The translations under genes were made by a program, and so were the position numbers. Below, piece after piece: positions 1 through 5,874 of a DNA stretch of 6,412 nucleotides (the stretch's first letter is position 1; each line of letters opens with the position of its first letter). This stretch comes from Chloroflexota bacterium (GTDB lineage Bacteria; Chloroflexota; Anaerolineae; Promineifilales; Promineifilaceae), in the NCBI GenBank assembly GCA_008501785.1, contig QQUD01000303.1, forward strand, positions 1-6,412. Direction: 5' to 3'. A model generated the notes under the pieces. The model did not search any database. It was not told the DNA's origin and saw nothing but the letters and a program-made list of their open reading frames with translations.

Positions 1-211
1 TCAAAATATCAATATACTCCGTATCAGCTAATTGCCTTGCGGTCAAACGAAGCCGCTTCAGCAACGATTGCCAATCATCTGGATAAATGGCAATTGCCAC
101 ATCTTCGGGTCTAACTTGGTTATCTGGATAAGCAGCAGCACATAGCTGAACAATCATTTCCACAATAGATTCATCACTAATTCGTCTTTTTTTACGGCCG
201 TTTTGTGTCAT
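1..211 (-). CDS. DUF3253-like small winged-helix protein, C-terminus cut by window edge
   Basis: The ATG at 211 to 209 is preceded by GAGGAG at a normal distance, and 70 codons can be read before the window ends, so the 3' end is missing. The protein begins MTQNGRKKRRISDES and then shows VRPEDVAIAIYPDDW (about residues 34 to 48), followed by LLKRLRLTARQLADTEYIDIL. This matches my memory of the DUF3253 family, small bacterial proteins with a predicted winged-helix fold, in which an RPEDVA...P..W core is followed by a helix rich in R and L and the turn before a G.I.I strand. The molecular role of the family is not known. It lies downstream of the TPR gene on the same strand but is separated from it by a good terminator, so it is probably its own transcription unit; I see no clear promoter in the short gap. 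Family assignment is from motif recall only. Confidence 0.72.
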   Translation of the reverse strand, partial: MTQNGRKKRRISDESIVEMIVQLCAAAYPDNQVRPEDVAIAIYPDDWQSLLKRLRLTARQLADTEYIDIL

Positions 212-238
212 CAACACTCCTCAACAATCTAATTTGGC

Positions 239-265
239 AAAAAAAAACGGAGCCACTCAGCTCCG
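239..265 (-). terminator. Intrinsic terminator of the TPR gene
   Basis: On the minus strand CGGAGC, a six-base loop and GCTCCG form a perfect 6-bp GC-rich stem (plus positions 248 to 253 and 260 to 265). It is followed at once by nine T residues (239 to 247). It begins 33 bases after the TPR stop codon, so it ends that transcript before the DUF3253-like gene starts. Confidence 0.9.
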
Positions 266-298
266 GTCATTTAATAGTCAAAATAATATCGTATTTGC

Positions 299-1411
299 TT
301 AATTTTGCAATGCGTCCCGAACTGCCTCATTATAAGGCGGTTCAGTAGCGATCAACATAAGATTTTCCTCAGCTTTATCTTTTTGACCGACTTCTAAGTA
401 TAACATGCCCATTACAAAACGAATCGCCGGAAGGCGCAGCCCACCATTTACCGCTTTTTCATAACATTGCAAAGCTTCCTGAGGCTGCCCGCGCCCTTCA
501 TAATCCATTCCCTGCCCAATCAACGCATCGCGCTCCAATTTACTTAAACTGCCACGGGCATCTTCATCATCATCTTCATCTCGAAACAGCTCCGCAGCCA
601 ATTCTTCTTGAGCAAATCGGTTAGCCGCAGCCACCGGATCATCTCCATCTAATTTTTGAGGTTGTGCTGGTTCTAATTGTCGATCCGATTCAAATGCCGC
701 TGCTAACTGGCGAATCGTATCCGTCAGTTTATCCGCCTCAGCCAGTTCTTCTGCTGAAAGACCCTCTGCTTCAGATTCAATCTCAACTTCAGCAGCTTCT
801 TCCTCTTCCTGATATCCTGCCTCACCCTTTTGAATCAGATCAACAGCCATCAAAACATCTTCATTTTCTGGGTCCATCCTTAGAGCTGCCTGACACATTC
901 GCAGTGCTTTATTATTGTCGCCACGCATTTGCAAAATACGTGCAATCGCCAAATAGGATCGAACTGCATCCTTTGCCTTGTTTTGCCTTTGGAAAACCAT
1001 CGCTAACCGCTTATGGGCACCCAACAAGTTTGAGTCCAGGCGAATCGCCCGCTGCCAAAGCCCAACGGCCGTATCCAATTGACGCGACTTCAGCAGCACC
1101 TCGCCAGCCGCCATATAAGTTCGTGCCGCTTCACCCAACAATCCCATTCGCTCTTGAATGTCCGCCACCTTTTCTAGGTTAGCTACATCCCCTCTCGAAT
1201 AGCGAGCAGCAAGTTTATAACATTCCAACGCACGATTGAGCTGTTTCATGCCCATGCAAGCTTGCCCCAGTCCTGCATATGGTTCCGCCTCTTTGGGAAA
1301 CTCATCAATAGCAACACGGAATGCACTCAGCGCCTTTTGCCATGATTCACGCTCAAGATAAATATTGCCTGCTCTTATTGCTTTTGTGTATCGCTTTCGA
1401 TCTTGGGCCAT
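299..1411 (-). CDS. Tetratricopeptide repeat (TPR) protein
   Basis: A 370-residue soluble protein starting MAQDRKRYTKAIRAGNIYLE. The frame could be extended to a TTG at 1423, but the ATG at 1411 is preferred because GGAAAA lies about 6 bases upstream and the TTG has nothing convincing. About five TPR-like helix pairs fill residues 8 to 190: repeats contain patterns such as WQKALSAFRVAIDEFP, LNRALECYKLAARYS, LDTAVGLWQRAIRLD and NKALRMCQAALRMDPEN. A very acidic, low-complexity linker follows (about 200 to 290, with runs EEEEAAEVEIE and DEDDDED), then a last TPR pair near residues 292 to 365 (GQPQEALQCYEKAV, VGQKDKAEENL). There is no signal peptide or membrane segment, so it should be cytoplasmic. 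TPRs mediate protein-protein contacts; the partner is unknown. Two TPR blocks joined by an acidic tether suggests a scaffold. It is monocistronic by context, with its own terminator and a possible promoter at 1446 to 1473. Confidence 0.93.
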   Translation of the reverse strand: MAQDRKRYTKAIRAGNIYLERESWQKALSAFRVAIDEFPKEAEPYAGLGQACMGMKQLNRALECYKLAARYSRGDVANLEKVADIQERMGLLGEAARTYMAAGEVLLKSRQLDTAVGLWQRAIRLDSNLLGAHKRLAMVFQRQNKAKDAVRSYLAIARILQMRGDNNKALRMCQAALRMDPENEDVLMAVDLIQKGEAGYQEEEEAAEVEIESEAEGLSAEELAEADKLTDTIRQLAAAFESDRQLEPAQPQKLDGDDPVAAANRFAQEELAAELFRDEDDDEDARGSLSKLERDALIGQGMDYEGRGQPQEALQCYEKAVNGGLRLPAIRFVMGMLYLEVGQKDKAEENLMLIATEPPYNEAVRDALQN

Positions 1412-1445
1412 TTGGTTTTCCAATTATTTTTATCTTTTTCCGAAT

Positions 1446-1473
1446 ACCCTAACAATATATCACCCCAGGTCAA
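1446..1473 (-). promoter_or_regulatory. Possible promoter of the TPR gene
   Basis: On the minus strand TTGACC (1473 to 1468, five of six matches to a -35 box) is followed after 16 bases by TAGGGT (1451 to 1446, three of six matches to a -10 box). This would place the start of transcription about 28 bases before the ATG. The -10 is poor, so this remains a candidate. Confidence 0.35.
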
Positions 1474-1583
1474 AGGGCAAGCGAACCCATACTAATTACT
1501 TATGTGAATGAAAGAACACTTATCTCAAATGAATCAAGAAAATCAAATTTGGGGATTTTCTGCACCTTAATTATGTCCGTAAG

Positions 1584-1611
1584 TTGAACTAACTATGATT
1601 ACCAATAGATA
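1584..1611 (+). promoter_or_regulatory. Weak candidate promoter for the receiver gene
   Basis: TTGAAC (1584 to 1589) and TAGATA (1606 to 1611) are 16 bases apart on the plus strand. The fit to a sigma-70-type consensus is modest. It matters because no promoter is visible between the hairpin at 1647 to 1685 and the gene, so the receiver transcript probably starts upstream of the hairpin. Confidence 0.22.
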
Positions 1612-1646
1612 CCTCTTCCTAATTTAGGGAGCCTTTGCCTAACACA

Positions 1647-1685
1647 GTGACACTGTATATCCCCCCATACAGTGTCACATTTTTT
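1647..1685 (+). terminator. Perfect 12-bp hairpin with T-run in the receiver leader; terminator or attenuator
   Basis: GTGACACTGTAT (1647 to 1658) pairs perfectly with ATACAGTGTCAC (1667 to 1678) around the loop ATCCCCCC. ATTTTTT follows (1679 to 1685), giving intrinsic-terminator form in the plus direction only. No plus-strand gene lies upstream of it in this window, and the receiver ATG is 51 bases downstream, so it is either a leader attenuator or the end of an unseen short RNA. The left arm also sits in a separate 13-bp palindrome ACAGTGACACTGT (1644 to 1656), so a protein-binding operator is another reading. Confidence 0.75.
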
Positions 1686-1735
1686 AACCAGACGCATGAA
1701 CTTTTGTCTGTGTTTTGCAAATCGGGAGCTAACCA

Positions 1736-2116
1736 ATGAAAAAATCAGTTTTAATACTTGCAGACGACTTACTAGCATCGACTTTGCTTAAACTGCTTCT
1801 AAAACCCGTCGGATTTCATGTACACACTGTGGTAGATAGCACCAACGTGTTTCGCGAGGTTGAAGCCCACAAACCAGATATTATTCTGATAGATTCACAA
1901 ACTTTAAATAAAGGATTATCTATTAGTCGAGAAATTCGTGATATTGCAGATATGAAAAGTTTACCAATTGTACTGCTTTCAAATTGCACATACCTTCAGG
2001 GTGAACAAGCAAGCCACGCGGCTGGGGTCAACACACATCTTTATAAACCAGTTTCAAGGCACGATCTCGTAAATGAAATCCAACTGGCTGCCGCTAAACA
2101 ATTCTCGTTCGCTTAA
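1736..2116 (+). CDS. Stand-alone response-regulator receiver domain protein
   Basis: A 126-residue protein consisting of one CheY-like receiver domain and nothing else. The start ATG has GGGAG 7 bases upstream. The key receiver residues are all present: acidic pair D10 and D11 at the end of the first strand (LILADD), the phospho-acceptor D53 (DIILID), S82 at the Thr/Ser switch position (IVLLS), and K104-P105 (LYKP). Single-domain receivers act by phosphorylation-dependent contact with a partner protein in phosphorelays, chemotaxis or kinase control; no histidine kinase or output domain lies nearby, so it is an orphan. It converges with the comM remnant, the stop codons lying 28 bases apart. 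Its expression may be conditional on the leader hairpin at 1647 to 1685. Confidence 0.92.
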   Translation: MKKSVLILADDLLASTLLKLLLKPVGFHVHTVVDSTNVFREVEAHKPDIILIDSQTLNKGLSISREIRDIADMKSLPIVLLSNCTYLQGEQASHAAGVNTHLYKPVSRHDLVNEIQLAAAKQFSFA

Positions 2117-2120
2117 ACAC

Positions 2121-2157
2121 AAAAAAAGCAAAGAACTATCAACTTCATATTTGCTTT
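2121..2157 (-). terminator. Terminator of comM
   Basis: On the minus strand AAAGCAAA (2157 to 2150) pairs with TTTGCTTT (2132 to 2125) across a 17-base loop and runs into further T residues (2124 to 2121). The upstream arm overlaps the last comM codons. The stem is AT-rich and the loop long, so strength is uncertain. In the plus direction the stem is followed by GGTCG, so it would not serve the receiver gene equally well. Confidence 0.6.
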
Positions 2158-2765
2158 GGTCGATATTGCAATGCCTCGGCCAGATGAGCCGGTTGAATGC
2201 TGTCCGAATCTGACAAATCAGCAACCGTGCGGCTTACCTTTAGCACCCGATGAAAGGCCCTTGCACTTAAACCCATCTGCGCCATAGCACTTTTCATCAA
2301 CTGCTTTCCGGTTGCATCCAACGTACAAATTTCCCGCACCTCGCTGGGTCCCATGTCCGCATTACAGTACAAGCTGGTCTCTTTAAAGCGCTCTGATTGA
2401 CGCCCCCGAGCACACTCAACCCGCTGTTGAATGGCAGATGAAGCTTCACCACGCTTCAATGCTGTCAACTTTTCATACTCAACCCGGCACACCTCGACCA
2501 CCAGATCAATGCGGTCCATCAATGGGCCCGAGATTTTTTTCTGGTAGCGCGTCACCATCGCATTGGAACAGGTACATGCCTTTACCGGATCACCGTAATA
2601 GCCGCATGGACAAGGATTTTGGGCAGCAATAAGCATAAAGTTGGCAGGATACGTTACCGTACCCGATGCGCGTGAAATCGACACTTCACGCGGAATGCCT
2701 TCTAGCGGCTGGCGCAGCACTTCAATCAACCTGTCACCAAATTCTGGGAGTTCATCCAAGAACAA
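2145..2765 (-). pseudogene. comM: comM (yifB), Mg-chelatase-like AAA+ helicase, 3' part only
   Basis: About 206 codons match the C-terminal part of ComM/YifB, a hexameric AAA+ branch-migration helicase used in integrating DNA during natural transformation. The fragment opens with the Walker B strand LFLDELPEF, then [19 protein letters not shown], the Cys-rich segment [14 protein letters not shown] with a following C-T-C, the [10 protein letters not shown] segment with the sensor/arginine region, and the C-terminal helical domain ([20 protein letters not shown]). A full protein is about 500 residues; the N-terminal chelatase-I-type domain and Walker A (GPPGxGKT) are missing. Upstream codons in this frame read FICRYGFCF, which is not ComM, and lead into the serine recombinase gene. 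The break therefore looks like site-specific insertion rather than decay: the remaining frame is intact and its key residues are conserved. The fragment alone cannot hydrolyse ATP. It is read in the same direction as the recombinase and could be on its transcript. Confidence 0.92.
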
Positions 2766-4744
2766 GAAACAGAACCCGTATCTACAAATGAATCGTCATT
2801 TTTGGTTCTACGAAGATAATCTTCATAGCTTTCATTGTCTTTAATAGGTTTTGGCCTGAATCTGAGAGCCGCTCCGCTCCCCTTTCCCCTTTCATGCCAG
2901 TGTTTATTTCTTATATGCGCCCATTTTCTATTTGGGAATTCCCTTGCAATCTCTATTTGAGAAGTAGCAGTACTAACTAGTTCCAAGAATAAAGCTGTTT
3001 CTTCTGGCAACCAATTAGTCCCAGTTGTTGCTTGTCGAGGAAGTGTGATTTCATCACAAGAATCGTCTTTCCAAAAAACTTTGAGATGTAATCCGTGTCC
3101 TGCAACAGGTGATGCCTCAATTCTTTGTATAAACGCATGAAGCACAACTCGTTTTTCATCCCGATTCATATTCGGCCAATTCTCAATGAGAGGTCCACAA
3201 TTATCTTTGATTTTATATAATTCTTCTACCTGGATTGCTTCACTACTCATCTCTTGCAACTGGCGTTGTAGACGTTCATATTCAACCTGAGCATCTTCAT
3301 ATCGTTTTTCGGTTGCTCGAATCATTTGTTCATTATTTAATGTTCCAAGGCTAGCAATGAGATTTTCCATAACGCTCTCAAGGTTTGATATTTGTGCTTG
3401 AATGCGTTTTCTTTCTTTGGTGTAGTTCTTTTCAAATTCCTTGACCGTATTATCCCAAACGTTTGAATCAAAAGTTGCAGTCAATTTTCTTTGTACAATC
3501 CTTTCAACCGCAGCATCAACAAATTTCGCAGCTTTCCCCCATATGTAATTGTCTTGAGGAAATTTCCCCCACAAAACATAGGCATAATGATTTTGTGGCC
3601 CCACCCAATTAGTTCCAACATTTCCCCATATACCCTCATGCTGTGAAACAATCATGCCTGATAACAGAGGTCGTTCGACATTGCGTTTATTCTCACGAGA
3701 AGGGCGTGAATGTTCTTGAAAAGAAACGTAATGTGGATTTACTCGACCATCCAATCCAGTTTTAGAAAGGTAATTAAAAGCCTGAAAAAACACATCTTCA
3801 GGAACAATAGCTGGGTGATTATCCCATCGCACAATTACATTATTAACTACCCAATGACCAATGTAAGCAGCATTGGTAAGCATCCCAGCAAGCCCCGTTC
3901 TTCCAGGATAATATCCATTTTTATATCGCTTAATCTTGTAATGGGCTTTATATCCTTGTGGTGGCAAACAAGTTACCGGGTCTGGATAATAAGGGCCATG
4001 TTCTTGAATATGTCGAACAGTAGCTCTAATACTTCCGGCATACGAAAGAAAAAGACGAAAGTATTCATTGACCACCTCAGCATATGGCTCAAATGGCACA
4101 TAGCGTTTCCAATTTTCATTGGTGCTTCCATCAGGAAAGATTTTCCGCATGTCAATCATGTACCCAGGAGGGATACCACTTCCACCCCAACGCCCCTCCA
4201 TCGTTAAGCGTTTCTTTGCCCTATGAAGCTTGCCACGAATAATCGAGTTGACATATTCAGCCGCCATTTCCGCCTTAAAGCGAAATTGCCGGGCATGATA
4301 TGTTCCCGTTAATTCATTTGCAAAATCGTAAATCATGCTTGGTGTCAGCACGAGCACTTGAGCAACCCGACAAGCCTCAATAAAGATGTTTACTTGTATT
4401 TGAGTAACATCCCGAAAAAGACGGTCTTCGTCTTGACAAGCAACTGCACCAACTTGACCTTGGGTAATCAAGTCAAATAGCCTACTCATACCAGGACGCT
4501 CATCAATTTTAGTTGACCCACTAATCCCTGCATCCATATCAATCATGATAATGTTGTCATCAGACCAACCACTGTTTTGCAAATACTTAACCATATCAAT
4601 GGTTTGCATACTCGTAGAAATATTGCCGATTTGGGCAATGGTTGATTGCCGGTAATAAATGGCAATGGGCTTATGAATCGGTAACTTTATTTCTGCACTT
4701 GGCGTAGCTAAAATTTCCTCTGCTTGCTTGTATCGTTTACTCAT
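2726..4744 (-). CDS. Large serine recombinase (integrase/excisionase), C-terminal tail encoded by comM DNA
   Basis: A 672-residue protein; ATG at 4744 with AGGAG 7 bases upstream. The resolvase domain spans about 25 to 165: nucleophile S34 in YYRQST, partner R32, and the R108/R111 pair in DRLFRD, with the long E-helix near 155 to 180. The recombinase DNA-binding domain covers about 185 to 325 ([22 protein letters not shown]). In the zinc-ribbon region (about 357 to 420, starting RPLLSGMIV) the usual cysteine pairs are absent. A coiled-coil motif, which in this family controls integration direction, lies at about 434 to 510. Near the C terminus, 578 to 617 ([10 protein letters not shown]... 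[14 protein letters not shown]) looks like a Myb/SANT helix-turn-helix. Residues after about 660 ([13 protein letters not shown]) are read from comM DNA in another frame, so the native end before integration differed. Its start overlaps the preceding ORF by 8 bases, implying translational coupling. It catalyses cutting and joining at the att sites. Confidence 0.95.
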   Translation of the reverse strand: MSKRYKQAEEILATPSAEIKLPIHKPIAIYYRQSTIAQIGNISTSMQTIDMVKYLQNSGWSDDNIIMIDMDAGISGSTKIDERPGMSRLFDLITQGQVGAVACQDEDRLFRDVTQIQVNIFIEACRVAQVLVLTPSMIYDFANELTGTYHARQFRFKAEMAAEYVNSIIRGKLHRAKKRLTMEGRWGGSGIPPGYMIDMRKIFPDGSTNENWKRYVPFEPYAEVVNEYFRLFLSYAGSIRATVRHIQEHGPYYPDPVTCLPPQGYKAHYKIKRYKNGYYPGRTGLAGMLTNAAYIGHWVVNNVIVRWDNHPAIVPEDVFFQAFNYLSKTGLDGRVNPHYVSFQEHSRPSRENKRNVERPLLSGMIVSQHEGIWGNVGTNWVGPQNHYAYVLWGKFPQDNYIWGKAAKFVDAAVERIVQRKLTATFDSNVWDNTVKEFEKNYTKERKRIQAQISNLESVMENLIASLGTLNNEQMIRATEKRYEDAQVEYERLQRQLQEMSSEAIQVEELYKIKDNCGPLIENWPNMNRDEKRVVLHAFIQRIEASPVAGHGLHLKVFWKDDSCDEITLPRQATTGTNWLPEETALFLELVSTATSQIEIAREFPNRKWAHIRNKHWHERGKGSGAALRFRPKPIKDNESYEDYLRRTKNDDSFVDTGSVSCSWMNSQNLVTG
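2755..2790. other. Probable attachment-site junction (att) inside comM
   Basis: ComM similarity, read from its 3' end, holds through the codons for LFLDE and fails within a few codons after about 2765, where the sequence becomes the tail of the recombinase gene. Large serine integrases cross over at a 2-bp core inside 30 to 50 bp sites, and their gene commonly lies next to one att site, as here. The exact core cannot be placed without the other end of the element or an empty site. The bases around the junction hold short repeated GAAC/AGAAC units on the plus strand. Confidence 0.65.
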
Positions 4745-4937
4745 TTTGTCGCTCCTGAAATTTTTCGGTAAACGGCCGTTCTTGATTTTTCTGCTTGTAA
4801 CGATTATTCCGTTCGTAAGCAGTTATGAGAGTGGCATATGCGGCCTTAAGGTTAATGCCGTTTGTTTCTTGAGGGGATTGTGGTGTTTGTTGAGGATAGG
4901 CTAATTTTTTTAATTTCTGAGATTGTGCATAAGACAC
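4737..4937 (-). CDS. Small protein of unknown function, coupled to the recombinase
   Basis: A 66-residue, hydrophilic protein starting at a GTG (4937) with GGAGG just upstream; the spacing of 3 bases is short. Composition is rich in Q, K, N and P in the first half (KLKKLAYPQQTPQSPQET), then a probable amphipathic helix (LKAAYATLITAYERNNRYKQ), and a charged tail. There are no cysteines or membrane segments. The stop overlaps the recombinase ATG in ATGAGTAA and the recombinase ribosome binding site lies in its last codons, so the two are almost certainly translated together. I do not recognise a family. Position next to a serine integrase makes a role in directing or assisting recombination possible, but that is inference from location only. 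Confidence 0.65.
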   Translation of the reverse strand: MSYAQSQKLKKLAYPQQTPQSPQETNGINLKAAYATLITAYERNNRYKQKNQERPFTEKFQERQNE

Positions 4938-4976
4938 GTTCCTCCATTCGTGAATAGATTTATATTGTGAATGTTG

Positions 4977-5306
4977 TTATCTAGTTTTTCGTGAGCGGCG
5001 GTAATGGGAAGCTGACCCTTTGTAATAGTGTGGTTTTTTGCTCGTGAGCTTGCTAACAAGATGAAGCAAGTAAGCCCAACGATAATGACCTGGGCAACGA
5101 GAACGTATAGCTAAAAGCTTGAATGATAATTCTCCATGCTGCCGTCTATAGGCATTCCAAGGGTTTCTGAATTTTCGTCGGCTTGCCCAATCAATCAGCC
5201 GTAGCAATTCTGCTTGGCGGTTAAGCAAAAATAAGATGCGCCAAACCAAGCGAATATATTGAATTATGCTTAAAGTTTTAAGGGATGTTTGGGTAAATGC
5301 ACTCAT
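4977..5306 (-). CDS. Small, very basic protein of unknown function
   Basis: A 109-residue protein; ATG at 5306 with GGGAG 7 bases upstream, first gene of the operon that ends with the recombinase. The N-terminal half is helical and contains a hydrophobic patch (IIQYIRLVWRILFLL, about 15 to 29) that is interrupted by arginines and so is unlikely to cross a membrane. The rest is strongly basic, ending YYKGSASHYRRSRKTR. Such a tail could bind nucleic acid. No known motif is recognised. The gene is followed after 39 bases by the 66-residue ORF. The good ribosome binding site and promoter make it a real gene in my judgement; serving as a recombination directionality factor is one possibility among several. 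Confidence 0.7.
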   Translation of the reverse strand: MSAFTQTSLKTLSIIQYIRLVWRILFLLNRQAELLRLIDWASRRKFRNPWNAYRRQHGELSFKLLAIRSRCPGHYRWAYLLHLVSKLTSKKPHYYKGSASHYRRSRKTR

Positions 5307-5328
5307 TATGTGACTCCCGAACTAAATG

Positions 5329-5345
5329 ATAATTAACTTAATTAT
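5329..5345. promoter_or_regulatory. 17-bp perfect palindrome over the -10 and start region, probable operator
   Basis: ATAATTAA-C-TTAATTAT has perfect 8-bp arms around one central base. It overlaps five bases of the -10 box and the expected start of transcription. Because it is pure A/T apart from the centre it is less specific than a GC-containing site, but its length and place suggest a second operator. Confidence 0.55.
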
Positions 5346-5369
5346 ACACGCTAGAGCGTATATTTACAA
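5341..5369 (-). promoter_or_regulatory. Promoter of the 109-aa / 66-aa / recombinase operon
   Basis: On the minus strand TTGTAA (5369 to 5364, four of six) and TATAAT (5346 to 5341, six of six) are separated by exactly 17 bases. Transcription would start near 5334, giving a leader of roughly 28 bases before the ATG at 5306, with the ribosome binding site in it. This is the best promoter match I found in the window. Confidence 0.75.
5348..5359. promoter_or_regulatory. Palindrome in the promoter spacer, probable operator
   Basis: ACGCT-AG-AGCGT is a perfect inverted repeat lying wholly between the -35 and -10 boxes, with partial extension of symmetry outward (ATA / TAT after one mismatch). A protein bound here would block RNA polymerase. 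The neighbouring HTH protein is an obvious candidate binder, by location only. Confidence 0.6.
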
Positions 5370-5400
5370 CCATCATTTTTTCTTTAGGAGGTCACTACAA

Positions 5401-5688
5401 TTAGGAATCGAGCTTTGACTTGGGACCTGGTTTTGGATTAGTGGCTAGATAATCACGGATTGCCTTTTCAGTGGTCATCCAATCTCGACCTATCTTTATT
5501 CCCCAGATGCGTCCGTTTGCAACGAATCGGCGCAAATGTGCATGAGACAAGCCACTCAGCTTTGCAGCTTCAGCAAGGCCAATAAATTTTGGAATGGACT
5601 CTTTACCTGAAAGGTTTTTTATTTCATCGGACATATGATAATAGTGTATATCGGAACGATAATTGAGTAAATATTTTGTTCGAACCAT
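5401..5688 (-). CDS. Small helix-turn-helix protein, excisionase/MerR-like
   Basis: Up to 95 residues. The core (about 36 to 81) is a MerR/excisionase-type winged HTH: IGLAEAAKLSGLSHAHLRRF for the helix-turn-helix, then VANGRIWGIKIGRDW for the wing and MTTEKAIRDYL for the closing helix. The tail NPKPGPKSK is a common basic Pro/Gly/Lys ending of such proteins. Proteins of this type bind DNA as excisionases or small repressors and act in the cytoplasm. The start is uncertain: the ATG at 5688 has no ribosome binding site, and an inner ATG at 5634 (77 residues, also without one) gives the more typical length. It lies 32 bases upstream of the -35 box of the recombinase operon, on the same strand, which fits a regulator of that operon or an accessory factor in excision. 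Known serine-integrase RDFs are diverse, so fold alone does not prove an excision role. Confidence 0.8.
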   Translation of the reverse strand: MVRTKYLLNYRSDIHYYHMSDEIKNLSGKESIPKFIGLAEAAKLSGLSHAHLRRFVANGRIWGIKIGRDWMTTEKAIRDYLATNPKPGPKSKLDS

Positions 5689-5874
5689 AGAAGGAGCGAC
5701 GCGAAGCGGAGCGACTGATAGCGATGAGAGGGGGGCAGCGCCGACGCTATAATTAGTCGGGGTAAATTACAGACTGATAAAATCAATGAATGTGCGCTGA
5801 TACCAGAGTAAATTCGCATTTTTTTGTTGTTATTTTTAATCTAAACTCGCAGTTTCTAAAACCCAAGGGTAAAC
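5665..5874 (+). repeat. Four copies of the octamer GRGTAAAY upstream of the HTH gene
   Basis: Same-orientation copies lie at 5665 to 5672 (GAGTAAAT), 5760 to 5767 (GGGTAAAT), 5806 to 5813 (GAGTAAAT) and 5867 to 5874 (GGGTAAAC). A fifth is at 5291 to 5298, at the start of the 109-residue gene, and an inverted copy overlaps the recombinase start codon at 4735 to 4742. Clustering suggests binding sites for an element-encoded protein; this is inference. Confidence 0.4.

Larger units (their letters stand above)
1412..1735. other. 324-base divergent intergenic region between TPR gene and receiver gene
   Basis: The two flanking genes point away from each other, so both promoters should lie here. 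I see a possible TPR promoter (1446 to 1473), a weak receiver promoter candidate (1584 to 1611), an 11-bp palindrome CCTAATTTAGG (1618 to 1628), and the 12-bp hairpin with T-run (1647 to 1685). I see no tRNA or convincing small ORF. The stretch from about 1475 to 1580 is AT-rich and otherwise featureless to me. Confidence 0.6.

Noticed and set aside
664..1182. 172-codon open frame on the plus strand
   Set aside because: It lies antisense to the TPR gene, is proline-rich with no recognisable motif, and mirrors the codon pattern of the real gene.
2438..2844. Two short plus-strand frames opposite comM and the recombinase tail
   Set aside because: They are antisense to well-supported coding sequence and the products show no family features.
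3710..4207. 165-codon open frame on the plus strand
   Set aside because: It is antisense to the recombinase catalytic and DNA-binding domains, with no motif and no ribosome binding site that I can support.
4771..4780. 10-bp perfect palindrome AACGGCCGTT just upstream of the recombinase start, echoed by ACGGCCGT at 194 to 201
   Set aside because: It lies in coding sequence of the 66-residue ORF, and the second copy lies in unrelated host coding sequence, so chance is the simplest explanation.
5619..5819. 66-codon minus-strand frame overlapping the HTH gene start
   Set aside because: It overlaps the HTH gene in another frame and runs through the GC-rich repeat patch; no motif or ribosome binding site.
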